DNA of 64,000 nt from Arthrobacter methylotrophus (GTDB lineage: Bacteria; Actinomycetota; Actinomycetes; Actinomycetales; Micrococcaceae). This document shows, one piece after another, positions 38,918 through 47,075 of the stretch. The notes beneath the pieces were generated by a model. The model did not search any database. It was not told where the DNA came from and worked only from the letters and a program-made list of their open reading frames with translations. The stretch's first letter is position 1; every line of letters starts with the position of its first letter. The stretch spans positions 4,402,001-4,466,000 of the forward strand of contig NZ_BAABED010000001.1 of NCBI RefSeq assembly GCF_039539965.1, read 5' to 3'. Position numbers and translations under genes: made by a program.

Positions 38918-39730
38918 TCACGCCAGCAGCCTTTGCACCAACTCCCGGCACTTCTTGTACGCAACCGCCCTGGGGTCGATCAGATCGAAATGGTCACCTG
39001 GTACCTTGAGGAACTGAGCCGCACCCCCGGAAGCCGTGGTTGCGGCAACATAGCCCTCGGATTGGCTGCACGGGACGTCGTCGTCCGCCGCAGCGTGAAC
39101 GGCAAAAACCGGGATGGCAAGCGGGAGCGAACTCATGGGGTCCGCATAGATATGCCGTTTGGGGTATCTCACCGAGTCGCCACCCATCAGGTTGTCGACG
39201 GCGCCGTTGCTCAAGTTGAGTCGCTCGGCATCCGCCAGGTTCAGCAACCCCGATTGGCTGACGACGCCGCTCAGCTTCACTGACGAGCCGTTGTCGTGCC
39301 GATGGAGTTGACGATCGGCGTCCGGGGCGCCGATCGTGGAAAGCTTTTCCCGTCCGGCCGCCCAGACCGCGAGATGGCCACCCGCGGAGTGGCCAAGCGC
39401 AACCACTTTGTCGAGGTTGAGTTCGTGCGCCCCGGCAATCTCGCTCAGGTGGTCGATTCCCGTGAGGACGTCTTCGAAGGTGTGCGGCCAGCCGCCACCG
39501 TTGCCAGCCCTCCGATACTCAAGGTTCCAGGCGGCTATTCCATGCGCAGCCAGGTCCCTGGCAATCGGCTCACCGAGTTCGGCGCCGTACTGCGACCGCC
39601 AATAGCCTCCGTGGATCACCACCACCACTCCGTCTGGCCGACTGCGGTGTGGCTGCAGCGAGTTGTCAGGGACGAAGAGCTCGCCCCATTGGCTGGGGTG
39701 CTCCCCGTAGTAATACTTGTGCCGCTTCAT
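38918..39730 (-). CDS. Alpha/beta hydrolase (kynurenine-formamidase/esterase-like)
   Basis: A 270-residue alpha/beta hydrolase. The oxyanion loop HGGYW (near residue 40) and the nucleophile elbow GHSAGGH with Ser are present, and HFDLIDP near the end provides the catalytic His. HGGYW with GHSAGG is typical of kynurenine formamidase and carboxylesterases; the substrate is unknown. ATG 39730 follows an AAAGGAGG. Confidence 0.85.
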   Translation of the reverse strand: MKRHKYYYGEHPSQWGELFVPDNSLQPHRSRPDGVVVVIHGGYWRSQYGAELGEPIARDLAAHGIAAWNLEYRRAGNGGGWPHTFEDVLTGIDHLSEIAGAHELNLDKVVALGHSAGGHLAVWAAGREKLSTIGAPDADRQLHRHDNGSSVKLSGVVSQSGLLNLADAERLNLSNGAVDNLMGGDSVRYPKRHIYADPMSSLPLAIPVFAVHAAADDDVPCSQSEGYVAATTASGGAAQFLKVPGDHFDLIDPRAVAYKKCRELVQRLLA

Positions 39731-39882
39731 CGTGTCCTCCTTTGTGCCGAGCCTATCGCGGCGAAACGCCGCGTAGGGGGAGCCAAGGCCGTGGAGATCT
39801 TGCTCCGGGTCAATGGCCGCTTCACGGGAACCCGGCCCCGTGCTCGTACGGACCCCCTCCCGAAACTGTCGGCCCACAGCCG

Positions 39883-39888
39883 TAAGCT
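39883..39888 (+). promoter_or_regulatory. Probable -10 box, leaderless RelA/SpoT-domain gene
   Basis: TAAGCT ends 6 bases before the ATG at 39895. The GGAGG between them is one base from the ATG, too close to act as a ribosome site in a leadered mRNA. Confidence 0.5.
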
Positions 39889-39894
39889 GGAGGC

Positions 39895-41004
39895 ATGGCT
39901 AGCAATTGGGACAGCTTGGATCCTCAGCTGCGCGAATCAGTACAGGCGAATGTGGAGCTCTACGAACGCGTCCGGCCTGCGCTGAAACTCGTCACCCGCG
40001 ACGTCTTGCTGACTCTGCGGGACATGCTCAAGGACAGCGAATCCGTGCCCCTCTTCGTCACGGGACGCACCAAGACGGTCGAATCTTTCCGGGAGAAGAT
40101 TTCCCGGACCGAGGCGCCCCTGGACGGCGGCCCGCGGGTGCTGAAGTTCCCGGACCCGTTCCGGACCTTGAACGACATGGTGGGCCTGCGCGTCATCACC
40201 AAGCTTCCGGCCGAAAACGCTGCGGTGGCCAACCTGATCAAACGTCAGCGCCAGCTTTTCGATTGCCGAGGCGACCTTGAAAAGGACATCGGATCCATCG
40301 AGTCCGGCACGTACGGATATTCAAGCCGCCACCTCATCCTGCGCACCATCCAGAACGAGTCGGTGAAGGCATACCAACAAGTCTTCAATCCGGACATTCC
40401 ACCGAACGGCAGCTACTTCTTCGAGTGCCAGATCCGTACGGTATTTGCGCACGCCTGGAGCGAGATCGAACACGACATCCGCTTCAAGGCCGAGGATCCA
40501 CGGGCCTGGACGCCGCACTTCGACCGCCAGTTCACCGCCACCGCGGCCATGCTGGAAACCGTCGAGAGTGCCTTCGCCGACCTCCACGAACGCTACGAGG
40601 AAGTCCGCGGCTACTGGGATCTCGAGGGCGAAGGTTCCATGCCCCTCACGCCCAACCGTGTGCGGGACGTCTGGCGGACGCTGCTTCCGCATGTTGACCG
40701 TAAAGTGGACGACGACTGGGGCTGGGCCGCGGAGCTTCTTGCGGCCCACGGGCTAAACAAGACCGTGGAGCTAGCCGGACTCCTCAGCGCCAACCGCATC
40801 ACCGAAGTGCGCAAAGCCCTGGACCACCGCTACTCCCCCGGACCCGACCGCCTCTTGGATGACCTCCTGCTGTGGCAGTACGGCACCGAACACATCGACC
40901 TCACAGCCGAGGCGCCCGACGTCGTCCCCCACCCCCGGCGGGACAGCCTCCAGCGGCGGCTCAAGCAGATTGAGCGATACCGCCTGACCAACAACAGCAA
41001 GTAG
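39895..41004 (+). CDS. RelA/SpoT synthetase-domain protein
   Basis: A 369-residue protein with the (p)ppGpp synthetase fold: RTKTVESFREKI (58-69), NDMVGLRV (93-100), YGYSSRHL (140-147) and FECQIRTVFAHAWSEIEHD (176-194), which contain substrate- and metal-binding residues. There is no HD hydrolase, TGS or ACT domain, so it is a small-alarmone-synthetase type, or a relative with another NTP product. The C-terminal 170 residues (from about 200) are helical and of unknown role. Its TAG stop lies inside palindromic repeat copy B. Confidence 0.85.
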   Translation: MASNWDSLDPQLRESVQANVELYERVRPALKLVTRDVLLTLRDMLKDSESVPLFVTGRTKTVESFREKISRTEAPLDGGPRVLKFPDPFRTLNDMVGLRVITKLPAENAAVANLIKRQRQLFDCRGDLEKDIGSIESGTYGYSSRHLILRTIQNESVKAYQQVFNPDIPPNGSYFFECQIRTVFAHAWSEIEHDIRFKAEDPRAWTPHFDRQFTATAAMLETVESAFADLHERYEEVRGYWDLEGEGSMPLTPNRVRDVWRTLLPHVDRKVDDDWGWAAELLAAHGLNKTVELAGLLSANRITEVRKALDHRYSPGPDRLLDDLLLWQYGTEHIDLTAEAPDVVPHPRRDSLQRRLKQIERYRLTNNSK

Positions 41005-41060
41005 CTCGCAGTAGATGTCGTTTTGAGGGCTCAAAACGACATCTACTGCGAGCTAGTTGG
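41002..41060. repeat. Palindromic repeat element, copy B
   Basis: The best copy of the family: arms 41002-41026 and 41031-41055 pair perfectly over 25 bases around GGGC, with a further AGTTGG on the right as in the other copies. The first three bases are the stop codon of the RelA/SpoT-domain gene, and the right end is 10 bases from the LacI-gene stop. It can act as a bidirectional terminator. Confidence 0.88.
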
Positions 41061-41069
41061 GCTGGGAGA

Positions 41070-41696
41070 TCAGAACTTCCACGGCGCAGCCACGGCGGTC
41101 CCGGCGCCGACGGTGCGCCCGGCGAGCCGGTCAAGGAGCATCCTGATAGCGCCTTCGAGGGCTTCCGGATCCGGAGTGCCGGCGGCAGATCCAGGGCCCG
41201 CGGAACCCGGTGCCAGCACGTCGAAACCGGCCGGCTGCATGGTGTCCGAGATGATGACCTGGGCTACTCCCCGCCGTGCGAGCTCGCCCACCGTGAGGTC
41301 AAGAACGGTACCTGGAGGAAGGGCGCCAACGATCGCGCCGTCGGCCCCGCCGGAGAGCATGAAGCGCCGCCAACCTTCTCCGATGAGGATCACCGGCTGG
41401 TAGCCGTGCTGGGGCAAAATGCGTGCTGCCGTCGTGGCCAAAGCCCGGTCCCACGGCCATTCGAGGTCGCCAATGGCAATCGCCACAAGATCGGTCTTGC
41501 CGCGGCGCATTCCCCGGGCCGCCTGGTTCGGTACGTAACCCAGTTCCTTGGCAGCCGCCTGGACGCGCGCTTGCGTGGATTCGCTGATGCGGGTGGTGCC
41601 GCCGAGGCGCCCGGACAAAACATACGACACCGTGGTGAGGGAAACGCCGGCGCTCTTGGCAACGTCCCGAATGGTCGGTTTCGCTCCAAGCCCCAT
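41070..41696 (-). CDS. Short LacI-family transcription regulator
   Basis: A 208-residue protein; full LacI regulators have about 330-350. The HTH and hinge are intact (TIRDVAKSAGVSLTTVSYVLSGR, 8-30; then RVQAAAKELGYVPNQAARGMRRG). After it only one reduced effector region follows (KTDLVAIAIGDLEWPWDRAL to a Pro/Gly/Ala-rich stretch and LDRLAGRTVGAGT). It has a normal stop before repeat copy B. It starts 3 bases after the LysR-domain gene, so the two form an operon. Confidence 0.75.
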   Translation of the reverse strand: MGLGAKPTIRDVAKSAGVSLTTVSYVLSGRLGGTTRISESTQARVQAAAKELGYVPNQAARGMRRGKTDLVAIAIGDLEWPWDRALATTAARILPQHGYQPVILIGEGWRRFMLSGGADGAIVGALPPGTVLDLTVGELARRGVAQVIISDTMQPAGFDVLAPGSAGPGSAAGTPDPEALEGAIRMLLDRLAGRTVGAGTAVAAPWKF

Positions 41697-41699
41697 CGC

Positions 41700-42491
41700 C
41701 TAGCGCCTTCCTTTCTTACGGGAGCCCTTGCCGCGGCCCTTGTCCGGGTTCGGGGCATAGCGCTGCGCCACGGCCGGTTTCTTGGCGCCAGTGCCGCGCC
41801 GGTCCGGTTTAGCTGCCTTCTTGGGCTTCTCCTGCTGTGCCGAAGGCTGCCGGGAACTCTGCGCCGTGCGGCCACGGACAATACCGATGAATTCCTCGAT
41901 GACCTCACTCGTGGAATCGCTCGGCCAAGCCAGAGCAATCTGGGTCCCTTCAGCCCCGGTCAGGCGACGCACCACCGTGTCCTTGACATTGAAGTGCCGG
42001 GCCACGGACATGGGCAAGACCACGAGCCCCGCACCGGAAGCCACTACCTGCATGGCCAGCTCCGGACCTCCCATCTCGGCAACATCCAGGAAGTTCTCTT
42101 CCGCGAGATCCTCCAGTGCCACCTCTTCGAACACGGAGATCTCGTGCCCTTTCGGAGCTACCACCACGGGCTGCTCTTCGTAAAGCGGAATGACATGGAG
42201 TCCTTCGCGGTCCACAGGCAAGCGCACAAAACTGAGGTCCGCGGAACCATCGCGCAACACCTCAAGCTGCGCGGCGTCGTCGGACATGAACGAGTGCAGC
42301 GGAACATCGGGCATGCGATCTTCCCAGCGCCGGATCCACTTCCCGGGCGTCACGCCGGCGACATAGGCGAAACGCAGCTCCCGGGGACCGCTCGTTTCGG
42401 CGTCGGAGGCATCGGAAGCGTCGGGAGCACCGGCTCTATCGGAGGCCTCTGGGGCTCCAATGGCGGGCGGGGATTCTTGATCGGCAGGCAC
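41700..42491 (-). CDS. LysR substrate-binding domain protein without HTH
   Basis: A 263-residue protein. From about residue 40 it shows the type 2 periplasmic-binding fold of LysR effector domains (ELRFAYVAGVTPGKWIRRW, RDGSADLSFVRLPVDREGLHVIPLYEEQPVVVAPKGH, VASGAGLVVLPMSVARHF), but there is no LysR winged helix. The last 50 residues are Lys/Arg-rich and may bind nucleic acid. GTG 42491 lies 6 bases after TACTGT. It is followed at once by the short LacI gene. Confidence 0.75.
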   Translation of the reverse strand: MPADQESPPAIGAPEASDRAGAPDASDASDAETSGPRELRFAYVAGVTPGKWIRRWEDRMPDVPLHSFMSDDAAQLEVLRDGSADLSFVRLPVDREGLHVIPLYEEQPVVVAPKGHEISVFEEVALEDLAEENFLDVAEMGGPELAMQVVASGAGLVVLPMSVARHFNVKDTVVRRLTGAEGTQIALAWPSDSTSEVIEEFIGIVRGRTAQSSRQPSAQQEKPKKAAKPDRRGTGAKKPAVAQRYAPNPDKGRGKGSRKKGRR

Positions 42492-42497
42492 CAGTTC

Positions 42498-42503
42498 ACA
42501 GTA
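42498..42503 (-). promoter_or_regulatory. Probable -10 box, leaderless LysR-domain gene
   Basis: TACTGT on the minus strand ends 6 bases before the GTG at 42491. It lies in the 48 bases after the modC stop, giving the regulator pair its own promoter. Confidence 0.5.
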
Positions 42504-42539
42504 CCGCTCACTCGGCTGCCAACGCAGCGCCAAGCCAAG

Positions 42540-43604
42540 CTACGCGGCGTACACCTGGACCGCCGTCGCCTTGACCACAAAATGGACGCGCGATCCCGGT
42601 TCCAACCCCAGTTCCGCGGACGCCGCCGGCGTGATGTCGGCCGCGAGATCCCCGGCCCGGACCCTAATGTGGTCTCCGTGCGGTTCAAGATCCGTGATGC
42701 CAACCGGAAAAGAGTTGCGCGGGCTGCCGTGCGCAGCATCCAGGAACACGGAAACGGCCGACGGCGGGAAGGCGGCGACGCCGGGCTGGCCCGGTTCCGC
42801 TTCGTCGTCGAGGTGTCCCGCGACGTGCAGGCTGGGAAGTTCCCCTGTGGCGACCGTCCTGAGACCGTCCTCCGTGACGGTGCCCGCCATGAGGTTCACT
42901 CCGGCGAGGCCGGCGGCGAATTGGCTGCGGGGCCGCCGAAGGACCTCACGGGTGGCGCCTTCCTCCACGATCCGGCCCTTTTCCATGACGATCACCCGGT
43001 CCGCGAGCATCAGGGCATCCAGGACATCGTGGGTGATTATCAGAGCGCGACGTCCCGAAAGGACCCGCTTGAGGAGCCGGCGCAAATGCGGAGCGGCATG
43101 GATATCCAGGGCAGACATCGGCTCGTCAAGGAGCAACAACTCGGGGCTGGCTGCCAGCGCCCGGGCCACGGCAACGCGCTGGGCTTGTCCTCCGGACAAC
43201 TGCCCAGGCTTCCGTCCGGCCAACTGCGTGACATCGACTTCAGCAAGCCAGTACCGCGCAGTTTCACGCGATTGTGCCCTCGAAGCGCCAGCGCTGCGTG
43301 GGCCGAATGCCACGTTGTCCAAGACGCTCAGGTGCGGGAAAAGCAACGGCTCCTGTGCCATCAGTGCGGTACCGCGAATATGCGGCGGGGTCCATAACCG
43401 GCTGCCGCCGTCGAGGTTGAACAAGACCCGCTCCCCCAGACGTGCGGAGCCGGCGTCGGGCCGCAAGAGCCCTGCCGCGATGGAAAGAAGCGTTGATTTC
43501 CCGGCCCCGTTAGGTCCGAGGATCGCCACGGTTTCCGCCGGTCCAAGGCTCAAGGACACGTCCAAGTTGCGGGCGCGCACAGTGGCTTCGATGTGGAAGC
43601 TCAT
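42540..43604 (-). CDS. modC: Molybdate ABC transporter ATP-binding protein
   Basis: A 354-residue ABC ATPase powering molybdate (or tungstate) import. Walker [10 protein letters not shown] near residue 31, the signature [15 protein letters not shown], Walker [13 protein letters not shown] and the switch His in IITHDV are intact. The C-terminal 120 residues form a TOBE/Mop-like domain ([16 protein letters not shown]) that can bind the oxyanion. It overlaps modB by 4 bases. Confidence 0.9.
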   Translation of the reverse strand: MSFHIEATVRARNLDVSLSLGPAETVAILGPNGAGKSTLLSIAAGLLRPDAGSARLGERVLFNLDGGSRLWTPPHIRGTALMAQEPLLFPHLSVLDNVAFGPRSAGASRAQSRETARYWLAEVDVTQLAGRKPGQLSGGQAQRVAVARALAASPELLLLDEPMSALDIHAAPHLRRLLKRVLSGRRALIITHDVLDALMLADRVIVMEKGRIVEEGATREVLRRPRSQFAAGLAGVNLMAGTVTEDGLRTVATGELPSLHVAGHLDDEAEPGQPGVAAFPPSAVSVFLDAAHGSPRNSFPVGITDLEPHGDHIRVRAGDLAADITPAASAELGLEPGSRVHFVVKATAVQVYAA

Positions 43605-44404
43605 GCCGCGGCCTCTGCCGGGATATCCGCCCGGCGCGGACGCCGGTAGGACAGCCCGACGACGATCACCGCCACGGCTACAAGCACCAGCGAAAGGGCG
43701 ACGGCGGCATTGGCGTCGGTCTCGCGCTGAAGGTAGATTTCCAGCGGCAGAGTTCGCGTGACACCCTGCAAGCTCCCCGCAAACGTGAGGGTTGCCCCGA
43801 ATTCTCCCAGGCTGCGGGCAAAGGACAACACCGCTCCGGAGGCGAGCCCCGGAAGGACCATGGGCACGGTCACGCGCCGCAGAATCGTGCTGGGGCGGGC
43901 ACCAAGCGTCGCAGCAACGGCTTCGTAGCGGTTTCCGGCCGTCCGGAGGGCGCCTTCGAGGCTGACTACTAGAAAGGGCAACGCGACGAACGCCTGTGCC
44001 AGGACCACTGCCGTCGTCGAAAAAGCGATCTGGATGCCCGCGAGCTCAAGGCTCTTGCCCAGAAGTCCCTGTCGCCCGAAGGTGTAGAGCAGCGCGATGC
44101 CGCCCACCACCGGCGGCAACACCAAGGGCAGGAGGACGAAGGCGCGGAGGAGCCTTTGACCGCGGAAGGGCCGCCGGGCAAGGACGAGGGCCAAGGGAAT
44201 GCCGAGGAGGACGCAGAGGGTTGTGCTCGCTGCGGAGGTGCGAAGGCTGAGACCCAGCGCAGTGAGCGAGGACTCGGAGGTCACCAACGGGATGAATTGG
44301 GCCCAATCGACTTTCACGACCATGGCGGCCAAGGGCAGCAAGACGAACAAGCCGCCCACTGCCGCCAGTCCGTAGACCCAACGCGGTATCCCGCTGTAGT
44401 TCAT
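43601..44404 (-). CDS. modB: Molybdate ABC transporter permease
   Basis: A 267-residue permease with five to six transmembrane helices. The EAA loop that docks the ATPase reads [25 protein letters not shown] (about 173-197). A typical ModB/CysT-type protein, placed between modA (6 bases upstream) and modC (4-base overlap). Confidence 0.92.
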   Translation of the reverse strand: MNYSGIPRWVYGLAAVGGLFVLLPLAAMVVKVDWAQFIPLVTSESSLTALGLSLRTSAASTTLCVLLGIPLALVLARRPFRGQRLLRAFVLLPLVLPPVVGGIALLYTFGRQGLLGKSLELAGIQIAFSTTAVVLAQAFVALPFLVVSLEGALRTAGNRYEAVAATLGARPSTILRRVTVPMVLPGLASGAVLSFARSLGEFGATLTFAGSLQGVTRTLPLEIYLQRETDANAAVALSLVLVAVAVIVVGLSYRRPRRADIPAEAAA

Positions 44405-44410
44405 CAGCGC

Positions 44411-45244
44411 CTACGGTACGCCAAAGCCTGCGTCGCCGAGGACTTTCTTGCCTTCGCTGCCGGTAACCAAGCTGATGAAGGCCGCGGCAAGGTCCTTGTG
44501 CTTGCTGGTTCCCACCGTGGCGATCGGGTAGGTGTTGACCGCATTGCTGGACTCGGGGAAAGGGACGCCCTTGACCTTGTCTCCAGCGCTCTTGACGTCT
44601 GTGACGTAGACCAGGCCGGCATCGGCCTCGCCCGAGGTCACCTTGCCCAGGACGTCGGTCACCGACGACTCTTCGCTCACGGGCTTCAGGGTGGTGCCGG
44701 TGGCCTTCTCCACGCTCTGGGCAGCTGCCCCGCACGGCACCTGGCTGGCGCAGACAACCACCTTCACGCCGGGCTTGGCGAGGTCCGCGAAGGAAGAGAT
44801 CGACGCCGGATTGGCCGGCGGAACGGCTATGGTCAGGACATTGGTGGCGAAGTTCGTTGCCTTCCCGTCCAGGAGGGAAGCGTCGGACAGCTTGCCCATG
44901 TTCTTGGTGTCCGCGGAAGCGAAGACGTCGGCCGGGGCACCCTGGGTGATCTGCGTGACCAAGTCCGAGGATCCAGCAAAACTGAGGACCACTTTGGTGC
45001 CGGGGTTCTTCGCTTCGAATTCCGAGGCCAGCGTAGTGAACGTTGCTTTGAGCGAGGCTGCGGCGTAGACCGTGACGGTGCCGGAGAGCTGGGGCGAGCT
45101 GCTGCTTGTTGAACTGCTGTTTGTTGAGCTGCTGCTCGTTGCGCTGTTTCCGTTAGTGCCTGGGGTCCCGGCACAGCCGGCCAGCCCTACGAGCAAGCTC
45201 CCTGCTGCCACGAGAACCCCGATGTTCATGCGTGCGATCTTCAC
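44411..45244 (-). CDS. modA: Molybdate-binding lipoprotein
   Basis: A 277-residue extracytoplasmic binding protein. The signal peptide ends in the lipobox LAGC (residues 21-24; Cys24 is lipidated), followed by a Ser/Thr-rich linker. TVYAAASLKATFTTLASEFEAKNPG and VLSFAGSSDLVTQI are ModA signatures with oxyanion-binding Ser. Its start overlaps the HTH-TOBE gene by 4 bases. Confidence 0.94.
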   Translation of the reverse strand: MKIARMNIGVLVAAGSLLVGLAGCAGTPGTNGNSATSSSSTNSSSTSSSSPQLSGTVTVYAAASLKATFTTLASEFEAKNPGTKVVLSFAGSSDLVTQITQGAPADVFASADTKNMGKLSDASLLDGKATNFATNVLTIAVPPANPASISSFADLAKPGVKVVVCASQVPCGAAAQSVEKATGTTLKPVSEESSVTDVLGKVTSGEADAGLVYVTDVKSAGDKVKGVPFPESSNAVNTYPIATVGTSKHKDLAAAFISLVTGSEGKKVLGDAGFGVP

Positions 45245-45651
45245 GTAATGCTCTTTCCCTGCGCGGTTTCAACAATGACGGTGGTGGCCTTGACGACGGC
45301 CGTAGCCACGGATCCCAGCTCGAGGCCAAGTTCGTGGACAGCCTCGCTGCTCATAAGGGACACCACCCGGAAGGGCCCGCATTGGAGCTCTACCTGGGCC
45401 ATGACCTTGTCCGTAATGATTCCCGTGACCAAGCCAACGAAGCGGTTACGGGCTGAGCGGCCAACGTTGGTGGGGTCCTCGGGCAGCGCTGCCTGCTCAC
45501 GAGCCACGTGGGCAAGCTCTAGTCCGTCCACTACCAGCCGACCGGACTCGTCTTTCATCCCCGTGAGGGACCCGTGGTCAATCCACCGGCGAACGGTATC
45601 GTCACTGACCCCGAGGAAGCGGGCGGCCTCGGAGACTCGTATATGCGGCAT
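45241..45651 (-). CDS. HTH-TOBE molybdate-responsive regulator (ModE-like)
   Basis: A 136-residue protein that joins a MerR/excisionase-type HTH (VSEAARFLGVSDDTVRRWIDHG, 6-27) to a single Mop/TOBE domain (from about 66, GLVTGIITDKVMAQVELQCGPFRVVSLMS). The TOBE part should bind molybdate and the HTH DNA, giving local control of the mod operon of which it is the first gene. ATG 45651 has AGGA 7 bases upstream. The fusion differs from E. coli ModE, which has two Mop domains and another HTH type. Confidence 0.82.
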   Translation of the reverse strand: MPHIRVSEAARFLGVSDDTVRRWIDHGSLTGMKDESGRLVVDGLELAHVAREQAALPEDPTNVGRSARNRFVGLVTGIITDKVMAQVELQCGPFRVVSLMSSEAVHELGLELGSVATAVVKATTVIVETAQGKSIT

Positions 45652-45669
45652 GAATCCATCCTAGAACCT

Positions 45670-45714
45670 CATATGCGTTTTAAACTAGAACTATTAACCG
45701 CAAAACCGTATATG
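45670..45714. promoter_or_regulatory. AT-rich inverted repeat upstream of mod operon
   Basis: CATATGCGTTTT (45670-45681) and AAAACCGTATATG (45702-45714) form an imperfect inverted repeat in a very AT-rich patch starting 18 bases before the HTH-TOBE gene. A further CGTATATGCG lies inside the gene start. It is a candidate operator for the HTH-TOBE protein. Confidence 0.45.
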
Positions 45715-45807
45715 ACAGTCCGCGGGTGGGTCGCTTGGCCACCCAAGGGACGGAACCCCGGCCCCCGCAGCACGTCCGCCGCTGTGCCACTTCCCCGCGG
45801 TGGCGGA

Positions 45808-45813
45808 TACCCT
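45808..45813 (+). promoter_or_regulatory. Probable -10 box, leaderless DUF5997 gene
   Basis: TACCCT ends 6 bases before the ATG at 45820; no ribosome site is present. Confidence 0.5.
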
Positions 45814-45819
45814 TGAACC

Positions 45820-46269
45820 ATGACCTCTGCAAACTCCCAGTCCATGAAGCCGGCCACCGTTGCCAAGAAACTTGGCATCTACCTGCCCGCAACACCCCAG
45901 GAGTTCCAGGATTCGGAAATCACCCGCGCCGATTTCGCCGAGCTCCAGGCCAACGCGCCGGAGTGGCTCGCCGAACTCCGCAGGACGGGTCCGCACCCGC
46001 GTCCCGTGGTGGCCCAGAAGCTGAACATCTCCATCAGCGGGCTCGCCCGCGGCGGGATCACCGAGCCCCTGACGACGGCGGAAATCACCGAGCTGCTGGC
46101 AGCTCCCCCGCAGTGGCTCGTCGTCGAGCGCGCCACCCATGCAGCCGTCCGCTCCGAGGCGAAGCGCATCAAGGAAGAAGCCACCAAGAAGGAAGCCACC
46201 AAGGAAGCGAAGACGAACGCCTCGGCAAAGCGGGACGCACCCAAGGCATCCAAGCGGGACCACGCCTAG
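45820..46269 (+). CDS. DUF5997 family protein
   Basis: A 149-residue actinobacterial protein. The conserved part (VAKKLGIYLPATPQEFQDS to LARGGITEPLTTAEITELLAAPP, about 14-102) looks like two small helical units, and the C-terminal 45 residues are Lys/Glu/Ala-rich. The function is unknown. A leaderless start is likely. Confidence 0.8.
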   Translation: MTSANSQSMKPATVAKKLGIYLPATPQEFQDSEITRADFAELQANAPEWLAELRRTGPHPRPVVAQKLNISISGLARGGITEPLTTAEITELLAAPPQWLVVERATHAAVRSEAKRIKEEATKKEATKEAKTNASAKRDAPKASKRDHA

Positions 46270-46318
46270 TCCCACCACTCGCCTCCACGCTTTGCTCAGC
46301 GCATACTGAAGGTGAAGC

Positions 46319-47014
46319 GTGCGCATTCGCGTGGAGGTGGTCCGATTGCCCGCCACAACTGGAGTCCAGCTGACGGTCTGGGAGATCGCCCTATGGGCAA
46401 TCCTGATCATGTGCGCTGTTGCATTGACGGTCCATGCCGTCAGCAAGGGCGTCGCCCAGGGAAGCGCCGAGAGTGGACATGTCCCCCTGCGCGATCCGCT
46501 CGGCCACCGCAACCGTGACCTCGTCAAAGAGCCCGACGCCATCTTTTGGAACGTCTTCGCCGGACTCGTGGTGGTTGTCCCGGCAATCGTCATTCCCGCC
46601 TTGGCCTCGCCCGCCGTCGGACTTTTGATGCTCTTCCTCGGCGTCGGTGCTGCTCTTGCGGCCTTCTCAGTCGGCCGGAAGTTGGAGCAGAAGCGTCAAA
46701 GCAAGCCCGAAAACCGAGCGGGGTTCGCGGACGCCGCAGCTCGTCATGACGCCCTCTTGGCCCGTTGGAAAGAGTACGAGCTGGACCCTGCCAGGGGCAT
46801 CGACTTCCCCGGCATGAGCGACGTTAATATTCCCCAAACCGCTGCCTTGGTTCGGGCTCTCCAGGAAGCGCAACGCTGCCGGATCACCGCTGGGACGGAC
46901 TATCCGAGCGCCGTCGAGCTGTTGGATGCCGCGATGGCCGAAGCTGAAGCGGCTGCGGGCATTTCTGCGACGATCCGCAACCAGCCAGCCGAATTGCCCG
47001 GATTCCAAAAGTGA
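46319..47014 (+). CDS. Hypothetical membrane protein
   Basis: A 231-residue protein, not assigned to a family. It has transmembrane helices at about 20-43 (VWEIALWAILIMCAVALTVH) and a hydrophobic hairpin at about 76-116 (FAGLVVVVPAIVIPALA, GLLMLFLGVGAALAAFSV). The C-terminal half is a soluble helical region containing HDALLARWKEYELDPARGIDFPGMSD. The start is GTG 46319 or a nearby GTG 46328. It lies 49 bases after the DUF5997 gene. Confidence 0.6.
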   Translation: MRIRVEVVRLPATTGVQLTVWEIALWAILIMCAVALTVHAVSKGVAQGSAESGHVPLRDPLGHRNRDLVKEPDAIFWNVFAGLVVVVPAIVIPALASPAVGLLMLFLGVGAALAAFSVGRKLEQKRQSKPENRAGFADAAARHDALLARWKEYELDPARGIDFPGMSDVNIPQTAALVRALQEAQRCRITAGTDYPSAVELLDAAMAEAEAAAGISATIRNQPAELPGFQK

Positions 47015-47075
47015 AGTCTCGGCTCTTTCGGGGTGTGAAAGCGCCAAGACCTCACGCGTGGATTAGCCGCGCGCC

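Noticed and set aside
41070..41696. The short LacI gene as a recent frameshift pseudogene
   Set aside because: No continuation of a LacI effector domain is seen in other frames downstream, where repeat copy B and the RelA/SpoT-domain gene follow.
41406..43397. A 663-codon open frame on the plus strand opposite the LacI, LysR-domain and modC genes
   Set aside because: GC-rich third positions of the minus-strand genes create long antisense frames. The translation is rich in Arg, Gly and His and has no motif, while the opposite genes have clear ones.
45726..45805. tRNA-like stretch on the minus strand (GTGGCACAGCGG, later GGGGTTCCGTCCC)
   Set aside because: Acceptor and anticodon stems do not form, and no anticodon loop can be assigned.
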